From the NCBI GenBank assembly GCA_900175165.2, contig FWWN02000672.1:1-31043 (forward strand): 31,043 bases of DNA, written 5' to 3'. The translations under genes and the position numbers were made by a program. The stretch comes from Rhizomucor pusillus. Its lineage: Eukaryota; Mucoromycota; Mucoromycetes; Mucorales; Lichtheimiaceae. The notes under the pieces were generated by a model. It was not told the origin of the DNA and made no database searches. It saw only the letters and a program-made list of their open reading frames with translations. This document shows, piece by piece, positions 21,835 to 31,043 of this stretch. The stretch's first letter is position 1; each line of letters begins with the position of its first letter.

Positions 21835-22235
21835 TTTGATATCATTTATTTCTAGAGCACCAAGAAGAAGAAATATAACGCAAAAAGGAGAAGAAAAGGA
21901 AAAGAAGAATGCTATAAACGACATGTCTGTTTAGAAATAGGCTGGATGTCTCGTTCAGAAAATCATTTCGGAACAGATAACAAACTATCTGGGGGTGTTT
22001 ACATGCACAATACAAACAGCTACGTCCAATTCAGTGCTTCGTGTCTGATCAGGAGCAGAATACTATGGATTAGGCCCTACGGGCAGGCAGCAAAAGGATT
22101 GACTTTATATATTTCTACATGAGAGCATTTTTGATCGGCGTTCTGTCTTTATTCTGGCACTCGCCTGCATTTCCTTCATGCCCCGCATTTCAGGCACCGG
22201 AAAGCAGCTGCTGCCCAGTCGTTCCGACTATCGCC
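21835..22235. promoter_or_regulatory. Divergent promoter between chitosanase and GH5 gene
   Basis: 401 bp separate the chosen starts. On the plus strand CTTTATATATTT at 22103-22114 is a good TATA box for the GH5 gene, about 125 bp before the chosen ATG. No equally clear element is seen for the chitosanase direction. Confidence 0.6.
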
Positions 22236-24693
22236 ATGGTTACCGCGACGCTCGACAATGCAACACCAACAGTGCACGGCACAGTTGCGCCAAAGCATTC
22301 CGAGACAATTTTGAAACGATCTGTAGAGAGCGCGGCGCATGAGTGGCGCGGTGCCATTCATCACGAAGGGCGATGGTTCAAGGACAGTCAAGGTCGGACG
22401 CTGCTGCTACGCGGGGTGAACCTGTGTGGGTCGTCCAAGCTGCCGACAAGCCCTTATGCGGGGTGGACTCACCTGTATGATGAAAAGTTATTTTGGGACC
22501 ATCGCAATGTGAGCTTTGTTGGTCGACCTTTTCCGCTTGACGAGGCACGGGAGCATTTTGCGCGTCTGCGTGCGTGGGGTCTGACTTTGGTGCGCCTCCT
22601 TGTGCCGTGGGAAAGCATCGAGCACAAAGGGCCTGGCGAGTACGACGAGGAATACATTGATTACCTGCGCGAGCTTATATCAATGATGCCAGAATATGGT
22701 TTGAAATGCTTCATTGATCCACACCAAGATACATGGTCTCGGTTTTCGGGAGGATCAGGCGCACCTGGTTGGACATTTGAAGTTGCCGGCATGGATATCC
22801 GGAACTTTAAAGAGACTGGAGCAGCGTACGTGCACAACACCAACGCTGTCCCCGGCGATCCATTGCCTATGGTAATAGCAAAGAACGATTCACGGAGCAG
22901 TAGTCCGGGAAAGATATCCAAGGTTGTGTGTCATGCTGAAACTTAGACGGATTAGGTGTGGCCTACAAATTATACAAAACTGGCGAGCTGTACAATGTTT
23001 ACGCTATTCTTCGGCGGTGATACATTTGCACCCCAACATCGATACAACGGACAATCTATCCAGCAATTCCTCAGTCAGTCGTATATTAATGCCTTTGCGC
23101 ACTTGGCTGAACGTCTAAAGGATATGGAAGCTGTGCTGGGATTCGAGGTGATGAACGAGCCACATCCAGGATACATTGGTCTTGATAACCTAGATGCCTT
23201 TGATCCGATTGTCAATCTTATATTTGGTGACTCGCCTACACCTTTGCAGTGCTTTGCCCTCGGCGACGGGATCCCGCAGACCGTAGACGTCTACGTCAAG
23301 TCATGGCCTATTCCAACCCGGAAGTCACACAGCAGGCTCATAAATGCAAACAAAGTATCAGCGTGGCTGCAGGGCCAGTCATGTATCTGGAAGAAGCATG
23401 GTGTCTGGGATGTCGATGAAAATGGGAAGCCCGTGTTGTTGGACACAAAATACTTTTCCAAACATCCCGAGACAGGAGAACCAATCGAATTTTACCGCGA
23501 TTTCTACGTCCCGCTTACTGAAAGATACGCTCAAGCTATCAAAAACGTCAAAAGCGACTGGTATTGCTTTGTCGAGCCGTTGACAAACGAGGTAAACATT
23601 TTTCAAAGATGCACAGCAATGAATCATTCATTTACCGGGGAATGTGCTTCAAATGGGATACAGAAAGCGCCGTGTCTGAATGCTCAAGACAAAAATATCG
23701 TGTATGCTCCCCACTGGTACGATCTGTATTGTCTCTTTTACAAAAAGTTTGATGCACGTATGACGCACAACGTGCAGCTACTGCAAAATGTAAGAGACTA
23801 GAAATAGAAATCGGACCGACAGGGAATTAGGGCGCTAAGATTTCGGATAGGGTGGCAACGTGATCAGCGCGACATATTTTGGCAGAACAGGAGCGAAAGC
23901 AAACTACCGCGGACAGATTCAGAATATCAAGAAGAGCGGTTTACAAAATATCGGCGAGATACCTTGCATCATCGGTGAAGTTGGGATACCGATGGATCTG
24001 AATGAACGAAAGGCATTCGTCACTGGTGATTACAAGCATCATCTGCACAACATGGATGCCGTCATGCATGCGCTTGAAACAAATCTTGTCAGTTTTACCT
24101 TGTGGAACTATGATCCATGCAACGACCATGAATTTGGCGACCAATGGAACGGCGAAAACTTTTCGATCTACTCTTCCCCAAAGGGCCATCAGATCAAACA
24201 AGCCAGCATTAATGGCAACGAAGAGGACCTAGCGTCGTTGGAAACGATACCGAACCAGCAGGAGGAGCTGTCTACTGAGCAGCTGCATCGAGGCGGTCGC
24301 GTTTTGGCAGCTGTCATTGTAAGTTCAAATGATGATGATATTTTCAGCTTTAGTATTTGAATCTAACGCTATGCGTATAAAAAATAGCGCCCTTACGCCG
24401 CAAAAGTTTCTGGCACACCCATTGAATCACGTTTCGATCTTGATAGGCTGTCGTATTACTTTGCATTCCAACCTTCTGCAGTTGCGACCACAACCGAGAT
24501 CTTTGTGCCTCTGTTCCATTACAACGAGGAGGAGAAGCTCCATGTGCAGGTGTCGCATGGCAAGTGGCAATATATCCCCGAAAGGCAGACGCTTTACCAT
24601 GAATATGTCAGTGATCCGACTGTAGATACCATCACAATTCACATCCAATCTGAAAACCCCACATCAACACCCTCAAAGTGCGCGATAATGTAA
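22236..24693 (+). CDS. GH5 (subfamily-12-like) glycolipid beta-glucosidase with C-terminal CaaX box
   Basis: Resembles fungal glucosylceramidase/steryl-glucosidase enzymes of GH5_12, which hydrolyse glucosylceramide or ergosteryl glucoside inside the cell. Exons: 22236-22871, 22956-23591, 23664-23789, 23851-24318 and 24388-24693, giving 723 aa. Key segments: LLLRGVNLCGSSKLP, FIDPHQDTWSRFSGGSGAP, acid/base VMNEPHPG (Glu280), IVYAPHWYDL, nucleophile IIGEVGIPMD (Glu509) and SFTLWNYDPCNDHEFGDQWN, then a C-terminal beta-sandwich. The ATG at 22236 has a strong context (CGCCATGG). The in-frame ATG at 22119 lies only a few bases after the TATA box and would probably precede the transcript start. The 72-nt intron 23592-23663 is in frame and stop-free, so a 747-aa retained form is possible. 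The protein ends SKCAIM, a CaaX motif. Exact substrate is not determined. Confidence 0.88.
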
Positions 24694-24763
24694 CTTACGT
24701 CGTTGTACAGTGAAAGTCCCGATTTACCACTGCTATGTTACAATAACTTATACATGTTCACAA

Positions 24764-24769
24764 AATAAA
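24764..24769 (+). terminator. Polyadenylation signal AATAAA of the GH5 gene
   Basis: AATAAA lies 71 bp after the GH5 stop codon in an AT-rich context. A similar sequence follows the duplicated exon downstream, suggesting the duplication included part of the 3' UTR. Confidence 0.5.
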
Positions 24770-25070
24770 TATTCAGTATATAGGAAAGTAACTGTCCGGG
24801 CTCCATATTCAAGAGCCTTGTCATAGCGCACGATGATTTGTTGCATTTAGCTGGGATTATTCCATGCAAACCTGACCTTTGCGATCATAATCGACTCAGA
24901 ATCCTCGATACACTATTTGCCAAAGTTGCTATTTCGAAATAGAACGAATCGATTTGTGTTGGGTTCATTCTAATGGAAAGATGAAAAATTTTCTACCCTA
25001 TTCCCAAACTGAATCAAAAGATGAAATAATTGGAAATGATGTATAACTAGCAGGCATTGTCTCGCGTCAG

Positions 25071-25358
25071 CGCCTTTACGTTGCGATGGTTTCCGGCACA
25101 TTCATATATCATGTTTCGACCTTTGATACGTTGTCATATAACTTTATATTTCACCCTTCTTCAGTTGCAACCACAACAGTGCCTCTGCTCCATTGCACCA
25201 AGAGGAGAAGCTCTGCTTGCAGGTTGTCTCTCCCACCCAGCCACGAATAGCAGACGCTTTACCATGAATGTGTTGGTGATCCGACTCTGGATGCCATCAC
25301 AATTCACATCCGACCTGAAATCCCCGCATCCACAGCCTCAAAATGCGTCATTGTGTAA
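25071..25358 (+). pseudogene. Decayed duplicate of the last GH5 exon
   Basis: Closely follows the sequence of 24388-24693. It begins after a retained CAG acceptor, with translated pieces such as SYNFIFHPSSVATTTVPLLH and AITIHIRP lining up with the intact exon. It lacks a 9-bp in-frame segment after VATTT, then has a 1-bp loss near 25200 and a further loss of about 8 bp near 25230, so the frame is broken. The 3' end is still readable: SKCVIV-stop aligns with SKCAIM-stop. Similarity continues into the 3' flank (CTTATTCATGTTGAAAAC against CTTATACATGTTCACAAA). No trace of exons 1-4 is seen between the two copies. Confidence 0.8.
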
Positions 25359-25430
25359 CAATGTGGTAGAAGTGGAGCTCAATATCGTCATCCATTGTTC
25401 CTCGTAGTGACTTATTCATGTTGAAAACAA

Positions 25431-26612
25431 ATATATCCTGACAATACTCACTGAAGTTATGCATTTAAAGTTGTTTACTTTGCAGAAATGAGTTGATACA
25501 TATCTGCAAAAGTAGGTAGGCGAGATGTTGAAACCCCTAGTGATGGGTGGTAACTAAACATCAGTCTTTTTGCTTAGCCTCTTCTACTCAGCATGACGTT
25601 GTGGATACAACTTGCGGCTGTTCGTTTAGGCTCTTTATGTGACGTAGACAGGGATTCAATCAAAAGTTGTCACGGTAGCGAGTTATAGAATTGTTTTGGA
25701 GCACTGAAACATTGTTCATAGAAAGGAGGCACGAATATGACACAATGCACAGATGTATTCAAGATAGCTCAATGGTTCTATGCTTGGTTGACTGAATGAT
25801 GCATGCAATCAAAACACATTTGCGCTAATGCAGGCAAACGTAATCTAAAAGCCTTGAAAACGGTTTGCAAAAAGAGCTTTTCGATCTTGATTCGGAATAT
25901 TTTTGCAAATGGTCGTATAAAATTACGTAAAAAGTCAAATGCATTAAGCTCAAGTCCAGACACAAACAATTCTCTCTGGACGTTTCTGTTTAAAGTGGAT
26001 GCGTGTGGTGCATCTGTTCATATTCATACAAATAAACAAATAAACAAGCAGCAGAAATAGGCGGTTGGTGCTCTGGCACGTGGCGTCGTCGCATGTGATG
26101 TATAAGCTTTCTTTTTTCCAAGGGGCGAAATTGGGTGGCATAGCAGAAACCCTGTGCATAGAAAGCGCCAGGGGGTGTTGTTTGAGCGTTTCTATTGACA
26201 ACCAGTTGTTTGGATGTGCGTAGCCAAGACAACAGATGCTAAAATGCGCTTGGTAAAGGAGCCATTCCTAGACAGCCATCCGTGCTTTCCCATGCAGGAA
26301 CCCGATGAGAGGGACAAACGAGGCAGTGCGTTATTTTTGAGACAGCTAACGTAGTGCGGATAGACTAGTCCAAACTCGGTTTCCTCCCGCAGGGCGCACG
26401 ATCTATTGGATTGGAGACGATTTTTCAAAGCACGCACAAGGGTTTTCTTTCGCCCGAGGTAGGCTGCCATTTGATAGGGTCCTGTGTCTCTGTATGGAAA
26501 TTTCCCCTGCTCAAAACGGAACGCCACCACCTTTTTCCCCTTCCCTATTTCTTCGTTTCTTATCTCGTTCTTTTCCCGAGTTTATTACAAAAGAAATCGA
26601 AAACCTAAAACT
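25431..26612. other. Intergenic region upstream of the kinase gene
   Basis: AT-rich, with only short scattered open frames on both strands. Nothing resembles a known protein, and I see no repeat or RNA gene. The distal part of the kinase promoter probably lies here. Confidence 0.5.
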
Positions 26613-26640
26613 CAGTATATATATCATATAATTTATATAC
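26613..26640 (+). promoter_or_regulatory. TATA-rich core promoter candidate of the kinase gene
   Basis: CAGTATATATATCATATAA and following TTTATATAC lie about 120-145 bp before the kinase ATG. They are followed by a pyrimidine-rich stretch (26655-26690) typical of fungal transcription start regions. Confidence 0.55.
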
Positions 26641-26722
26641 TTTCTGCAATCGACCACCCCTCTCTTTTTCTCTCTCATCTTGCATCTCACATTCTGATAC
26701 CCTTCCTCTTCATCATTGTTGC

Positions 26723-26746
26723 ATGTACGACAGCTCTTGCTTCTGA
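26723..26746 (+). promoter_or_regulatory. Upstream ORF of seven codons before the kinase
   Basis: ATG TAC GAC AGC TCT TGC TTC TGA encodes MYDSSCF and ends 11 bp before the kinase start. It lies downstream of the TATA-rich segment, so it is probably in the mRNA leader and could reduce or regulate kinase translation (inference). Confidence 0.5.
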
Positions 26747-26757
26747 ATATCGACCGA

Positions 26758-28463
26758 ATGTCTGTGGAAACAATCGCACCCGAGAACTATCCCCAGGAAG
26801 GGGGTTGGCTAGCCATGGATGGCGAACATATTCCTCGCTCTGCATCGCCTGATCCTATGGTTGATGACGACCATCCTTTGCACGTACCCGGCCTTTCATC
26901 GTCTGTATCGACAGCAGGAGATACTAGAAGCAGCAGCTGTTCTTCTGTCTCTACAACGTCCGGAACCAACGCCATTGCTATACCGACACCCGATTCAGCA
27001 AAGAAAAACCATGGTCGACTCCACAATATGCTCCACAATGCTGGTGGGCACATCCGTTCCGGTTTACGAATGACACCTATGACTGACAGCAGCAGCAACA
27101 ACAACGACAACAACAACAACAACAACAACAACGATTCTGACAAGCACAGCTTCGTTAGCAGCCGACGCAGTAGCAGCAGCAGTTTGCACAGCACATCCTG
27201 GGGAAGCAAAATCTTTGGCTCCTCACCTTTTAAACACTCTCCAAAGAGTCACTCGCTTCGCAACAACAAAAGCGCCACTACAGATGGAGTATCTTCATCC
27301 CCTCCTCTTAGAGTCCCTCGTCTCGGTGACAAATACGGTGGTTACGTTAAACCCGACAAGGTGAGCAAGGGCATGGGATCAACCTCCAAGAAAAACATTG
27401 CGAGCGGTGCAACTGCCGTGATACGTTTGGTGCGACCATCTCCAAAGAGCCAAATATATGCAGTCAAGGAATTCAAGAAACGTGACAAGACCGAGTCAGA
27501 GCGTGAGTATTTCAAGCGGATGCAGAATGAATACTGTATCAGCAAGACTGTCTCGGGACATCCTCACGTTGTGCAGACCTTTGATCTGGTTCAGGACGAA
27601 CATGACCGCTGGTGCACCGTTATGGAATATGTAAGTGTTTTTTACATGGATTTTCTGGAAACGCAGCTGTTTTCTCTCTTTTCCTCTCTCTCTATGAATG
27701 GAGTGATAATTTACATGCATGTATTATCTTATCACAGTGTGCTGGTGGCGATGTGTTTAACTTGATGCAAGAACGCCCATCAATGTCTGATATGGAAAAA
27801 GCATGCTTGTTTAAGCAACTTTTGCTTGGTTTGCAGCATCTCCATCAGCTAGGTGTTGCACATCGTGATATCAAGCCCGAGAATCTGTGCCTGACGACCG
27901 GCGGCACTCTCAAGATTACCGATTTTGGTGTCGCGGATGTTGTCCAAAACTGCTTTGAGCGTGGTGCTCGCCCGTGCTACAAATGGTGCGGTTCCGAGCC
28001 CTTCTGGTCACCCGAGATATGGTCCCTAAAGTCAGAAAACGATGGCTATGATGGTCGTGCCTTGGATGTCTGGAGCGCTGCCATCACATATTTTTGTATC
28101 CGCGATCAGCGACTGCCCTTTAGAGCTGCATTCTACACTGGCAAGCCCAATGGCCAGCCTCCAGCCGGCGCAAAGCCAGGCTCGCCCGCTGAAGTGGCTG
28201 CCCGCGCAGCCGATGGTGGCGACGACGAATACGGTGCATACTGCCAGCAGCGTTCGGAAAATCCCCACGCGTGTCAGCTGTGGCAAGGATTTTCGCAAGC
28301 AGAACGTGAGTGCTTGGCTGGCATGATGGACCCCGATCCGGTAACTCGTTTCACAGTCGAACAAGCTTTGGAAACACCTTGGATCAAGTCCATAGAAATG
28401 TGCAACGACGGCGAACTGCCTAATGGCTGGAGACATTACCACTGCCTTCGTGCCCACAAATAG
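26758..28463 (+). CDS. HAL4/SAT4-like serine/threonine protein kinase
   Basis: Fungal-type kinase of the NPR/HAL group, whose yeast members stabilise potassium and nutrient transporters at the plasma membrane. Two exons, 26758-27630 and 27738-28463, giving 532 aa; the intron is 107 bp. The N-terminal 200 residues are Ser, Asn and Pro rich, with a run of eight Asn (about 118-125) and Ser runs. Kinase features: IASGATAVIRL loop, IYAVKEFKKRDK (Lys237), CAGGDVFNLM, catalytic AHRDIKPEN (Asp335), DFGVAD (about 353), CGSEPFWSPE and LDVWSAAITYFCIRDQRLPF. A Pro/Ala/Gly-rich insert (about 430-460) separates the later helices, and the end is VTRFTVEQALETPWI plus a short tail. All catalytic residues are present. 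The start is the first ATG of the open frame; the frame runs upstream only through non-ATG codons. Confidence 0.92.
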
Positions 28464-30215
28464 ACTCAACACCACCCAACGACAATGCAAAGCGGAATAA
28501 GGAAGAAGATTCCCTGTATTCTATTTGCAAAATATTTACTTGTATTATACTCTTGTCTCTTCCCGCTACTAGACTTTTTTCCCTTTCTTCCTTTTACTTC
28601 TTTCCATGTATATTTTTTTCTTTTCATCGTCTTTAGAGTAACAAAAAACATATTTAAGATTTTTTAAAGTACATTGGAACAATCCGTTTCTCCGTTTTGC
28701 TCCTTTGCGCCAAAGGATTTGCTTCAGACAAACAGGTAGTAGTCATTCTCGGACAGACAACAACTGCGTATCTAGTTGATGTAGAGGAGACCGAGAACAT
28801 GGTTCACAGCACAAACACATGCTTTCAAATGTTTATAAGAATTCATTCATGCTATGCTGAAAGCAAGATGGCCTTTTTGTACTCCATCCTTTCTTCGTTG
28901 AATTGCACATATATGACAGATTTTGTATTTATCCATTTCATTGTTCACATTCGTAAGAGCTTCAAATCACTGCGTCACATCTTTTCCGCCTTTTCCTACC
29001 TTCTTATTCTTCATTAATGCGTATGGACTGGCGTCAAGCAGGATCTCGATCACCTCCTTCATCAGCAATACGATTAGTCTGTCCAAGAGCGACCACTATC
29101 TACCTGTCCGAAGCAAATTCCTTTTCAGAATCAGCATTCTTACTCATCAACGTGGAGACAATATACGCTCACAGCTGACATTGACCTTGTCAATCGTCGG
29201 AGTGAACGAATAAGTGAAAGGTCTTCTTATTCAAAGAAGCTCGAATGATAAGAACGTATTACATATGCTTACTTTGTTTCCGCGACTCTCATCCTGGTAT
29301 AGTTCGTCCGAATATAATTCTTGTTCGAATATTTGAATAAGATGATGATCCTTATTCGTGTATGTAACACTGATTGCTTGTGCATGTTGGATTATCGATG
29401 ATATCTGGGTCCCGTACTTGAGACTGCAGCAAGCACAATGGAGACATCCAACGCACACAACCAGTCAGATGAAACGAAAATAAATTTTGATTTTCACAAG
29501 GGCGTCTACGATGGTGTATCGATGCTGAAGACAACTGCAGATTAGCATCAATATGAGACCTTTGATACCATGTCGAAACTGAAGATGTACTTTCGACTTG
29601 TTCATAGTATGTTTGCTATTGAATGTAACCAAGTTCTTTGTATTAAGCGACGATTCATACCAACAGACATAAGGCTATGGAGCATCAGTTGCCCGGCACC
29701 TGGAATCATTGCAGTGCTGAGATAGGACAAATGCCCGATTTTAGTAAGCTTTGCAGGTGAGCCAAGAAGAATCTCTTGGATTTTCTACGATTCACCTGGA
29801 GCTTTAAGGTAAGACTGTTAACTTAATGGCTAAAGGTCCTTGTTACATTATTATAATATCCTGGGTTTCTATAAGAGAGTCTCGAGAAGACGTTCGAAGA
29901 TTAAATGCTTTGCAGCGCTCAAACAAGGAGAACATGCGACAGTACCGTCATCGTCCTTTGTCAGTTGAGGTGGATCTTTCAGAAGTAATGAACCTCCTAA
30001 TTATCAAGATCACTGAAAGGGTACATGCAATAACATTTGCGCATAATGGAGGTTTCACTTCTCCATTTATTCTACCCACCTTATAAGCTGTATACCTCTC
30101 GACTTATTCATATATGTACGTCAATGTATATCTCTATATTCGATTTATTCAAGTACTTCACGAAGACTACCCTTTTGATTGCAAAATTTGATACCAGGAC
30201 CTTTTTCTTCATCTG
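28464..30215. other. Gene-poor region downstream of the kinase
   Basis: The first about 200 bp are T-rich and likely the kinase 3' UTR. After that come short open frames on both strands that I cannot connect or recognise. One at 29826-30086 (+) includes RRLNALQRSNKENMRQYRHR but has no family resemblance or good splice partners. Nearby transposon material suggests this may be old repeat sequence. Confidence 0.4.
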
Positions 30216-30455
30216 CCAAACTGCTGACCTTGGCTAGTATTCGTTGAGTTGATCCGATTTCATTATGGACGCAAATTCGCAGACTGGGAACAACGAGCCA
30301 TTTTTGCTGACCTGAGCCAATTACCCTTACTGTTTTCCGTGGCTGATCCGGATTCACTTTGCCCGACCCAGTTTCGCTTGGCTGACCTAATTTGAAAAGG
30401 GATATGTGCCTCACATTCAGATTGATGAGCCATTTTCGCTGACCCTGACCAAATT
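30216..30455. repeat. Cluster of degenerate GCTGACC-containing repeats
   Basis: A motif around GCTGACC followed by CCAATT-like bases recurs five times, at about 30222, 30307, 30342, 30382 and 30440. The best pair is 30295-30322 and 30427-30455, both starting GAGCCATTTT and differing at a few positions. Copies are in the same orientation and unevenly spaced (35-85 bp). They lie beside the transposase fragment and may be subterminal repeats of that element or a separate decayed satellite. Confidence 0.5.
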
Positions 30456-30718
30456 CAACTTCTAACGCTGTGCTGTAGCCTTCATCATGCGGTCTTGTCT
30501 CCCGCCGGCATTTTTTGATTTTCAGATGGACGCGCAAAACGTGCTTCTGTGTCCGCGTGCGCATCCTTTGTGCGACCGTGACATTACACTCTTTTCCCAA
30601 AAGCAAAGTCTTTCTCTGCAAATTTTGAAGTCGCATGTTCACAAAAATAAAATTCGTAGTTACCCAAAAGTCTTTGCGTGCGCTGACAAATCAGATGTCG
30701 CATGCCCAGAGAACCACA

Positions 30719-31043
30719 TCAGAGTTGCTCTCTGTTGCGACACTTGTCTAAGCATTTATAAGAATGAGAGACAATACCTTCGAAATCACTCAGCCTTAAG
30801 TTAATGGATGCTTCGCTGATTATGCTCATCAGAGTCTCGTTTTCCAAGAACCTGTTGCGTTTAACTTTGCTCTTGACAACCGACCAGAACTGCTTAGTGG
30901 GATTGAGCTCAGGCGCGTATGATGGAAGATATGCACAACGATATCCCCGAGGCTCAATATACTTAGAGATATCGTCAGCCTTATGAATAGGAGCGTTATC
31001 CATTACCAAGTAATGGCCTTTCATCTGCTCATATTTATCCATC
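30719..31043 (-). mobile_element. Tc1/mariner-type transposase, C-terminal part (window-truncated, likely inactive)
   Basis: DDE transposase of the IS630-Tc1-mariner group, which moves DNA by cut and paste into TA sites. The open frame enters from beyond the window end and stops at 30719, giving 107 visible residues. It contains the second catalytic Asp in YLVMDNAPIH and the late core YLPSYAPELNP followed by TKQFW. Thirty-four residues separate the Asp from the position that is Glu in DD34E elements, but here that codon is AAG (Lys). No other frame damage is visible in this part. The N-terminal domain, first Asp and right end are outside the window. Confidence 0.85.

Noticed and set aside
21835..21924. 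Longer chitosanase start at the ATG at 21924
   Set aside because: It would put a second hydrophobic stretch before a good signal peptide; the ATG at 21834 is simpler. It cannot be fully excluded.
1..31043. CRISPR arrays, tRNA or rRNA genes, or a bacterial-type defence or biosynthetic cluster
   Set aside because: I saw no regularly spaced direct repeats, tRNA B-box with matching arms or rRNA segments, and the spliced eukaryotic genes show no cluster logic. This was a visual check only, not a covariance-model search.

Overview
This is a nuclear genomic window from a filamentous fungus, most likely an early-diverging one of the Mucoromycota/Mucorales type (inference). Genes are split by many short introns, mostly 55-90 bp, with GT-AG ends and CTRAC/CTAAY-like branch sites. 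The gene set is eukaryotic (kinesin, Tubby, Ssu72, TXNL1-like, FIT2/Scs3, a HAL-type kinase). A GH46 chitosanase fits an organism with chitosan in its wall. All exon models were built by hand from reading-frame continuity, splice signals and family length; no alignment or RNA evidence was available.

Layout. 75-1685 (-): 3'-truncated GATA-type zinc-finger regulator. 1686-4919: a 3.2-kb gene-free, microsatellite-rich stretch. 4920-10737 (-): an 1803-aa kinesin-4-like motor in six exons, with two large insertions in the motor domain. 11931-13234 (-): a 412-aa low-complexity protein with a polyQ tract and a spliced WWKFW tail. 13621-15037 (-): a seven-exon Tubby-like protein. 15038-17035: two kilobases with an orphan core promoter and two unexplained open stretches. 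17036-17844 (-): Ssu72 CTD phosphatase, divergent across 116 bp from 17961-19396 (+), a ten-exon thioredoxin-PITH protein. 19612-20479 (-): FIT2/Scs3 protein, beginning only 29 bp after the end of 20509-21834 (-), a secreted GH46 chitosanase. 22236-24693 (+): GH5 (subfamily-12-like) glucosidase ending in a CaaX box, followed at 25071-25358 by a decayed duplicate of its last exon that also ends in a CaaX-like tetrapeptide. 26758-28463 (+): HAL4/SAT4-like serine/threonine kinase. 30719-31043 (-): the C-terminal end of a Tc1/mariner transposase whose third catalytic acidic residue is replaced by Lys, next to a cluster of degenerate repeats.

Functional links. I see no multi-gene cluster or defence-like system. 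The genes are mainly housekeeping and signalling: RNA polymerase II CTD regulation (Ssu72), redox/proteasome-linked thioredoxin, lipid-droplet and ER lipid metabolism (FIT2), glycolipid hydrolysis (GH5), chitosan hydrolysis (GH46), microtubule transport (kinesin) and ion/nutrient-transport kinase signalling. The most interesting points are the apparently lipid-anchored GH5 enzyme, the altered CTAC redox motif in the TXNL1-like protein, two probable GC-AG introns, the splice-determined WWKFW tail and the very tight chitosanase-FIT2 junction.
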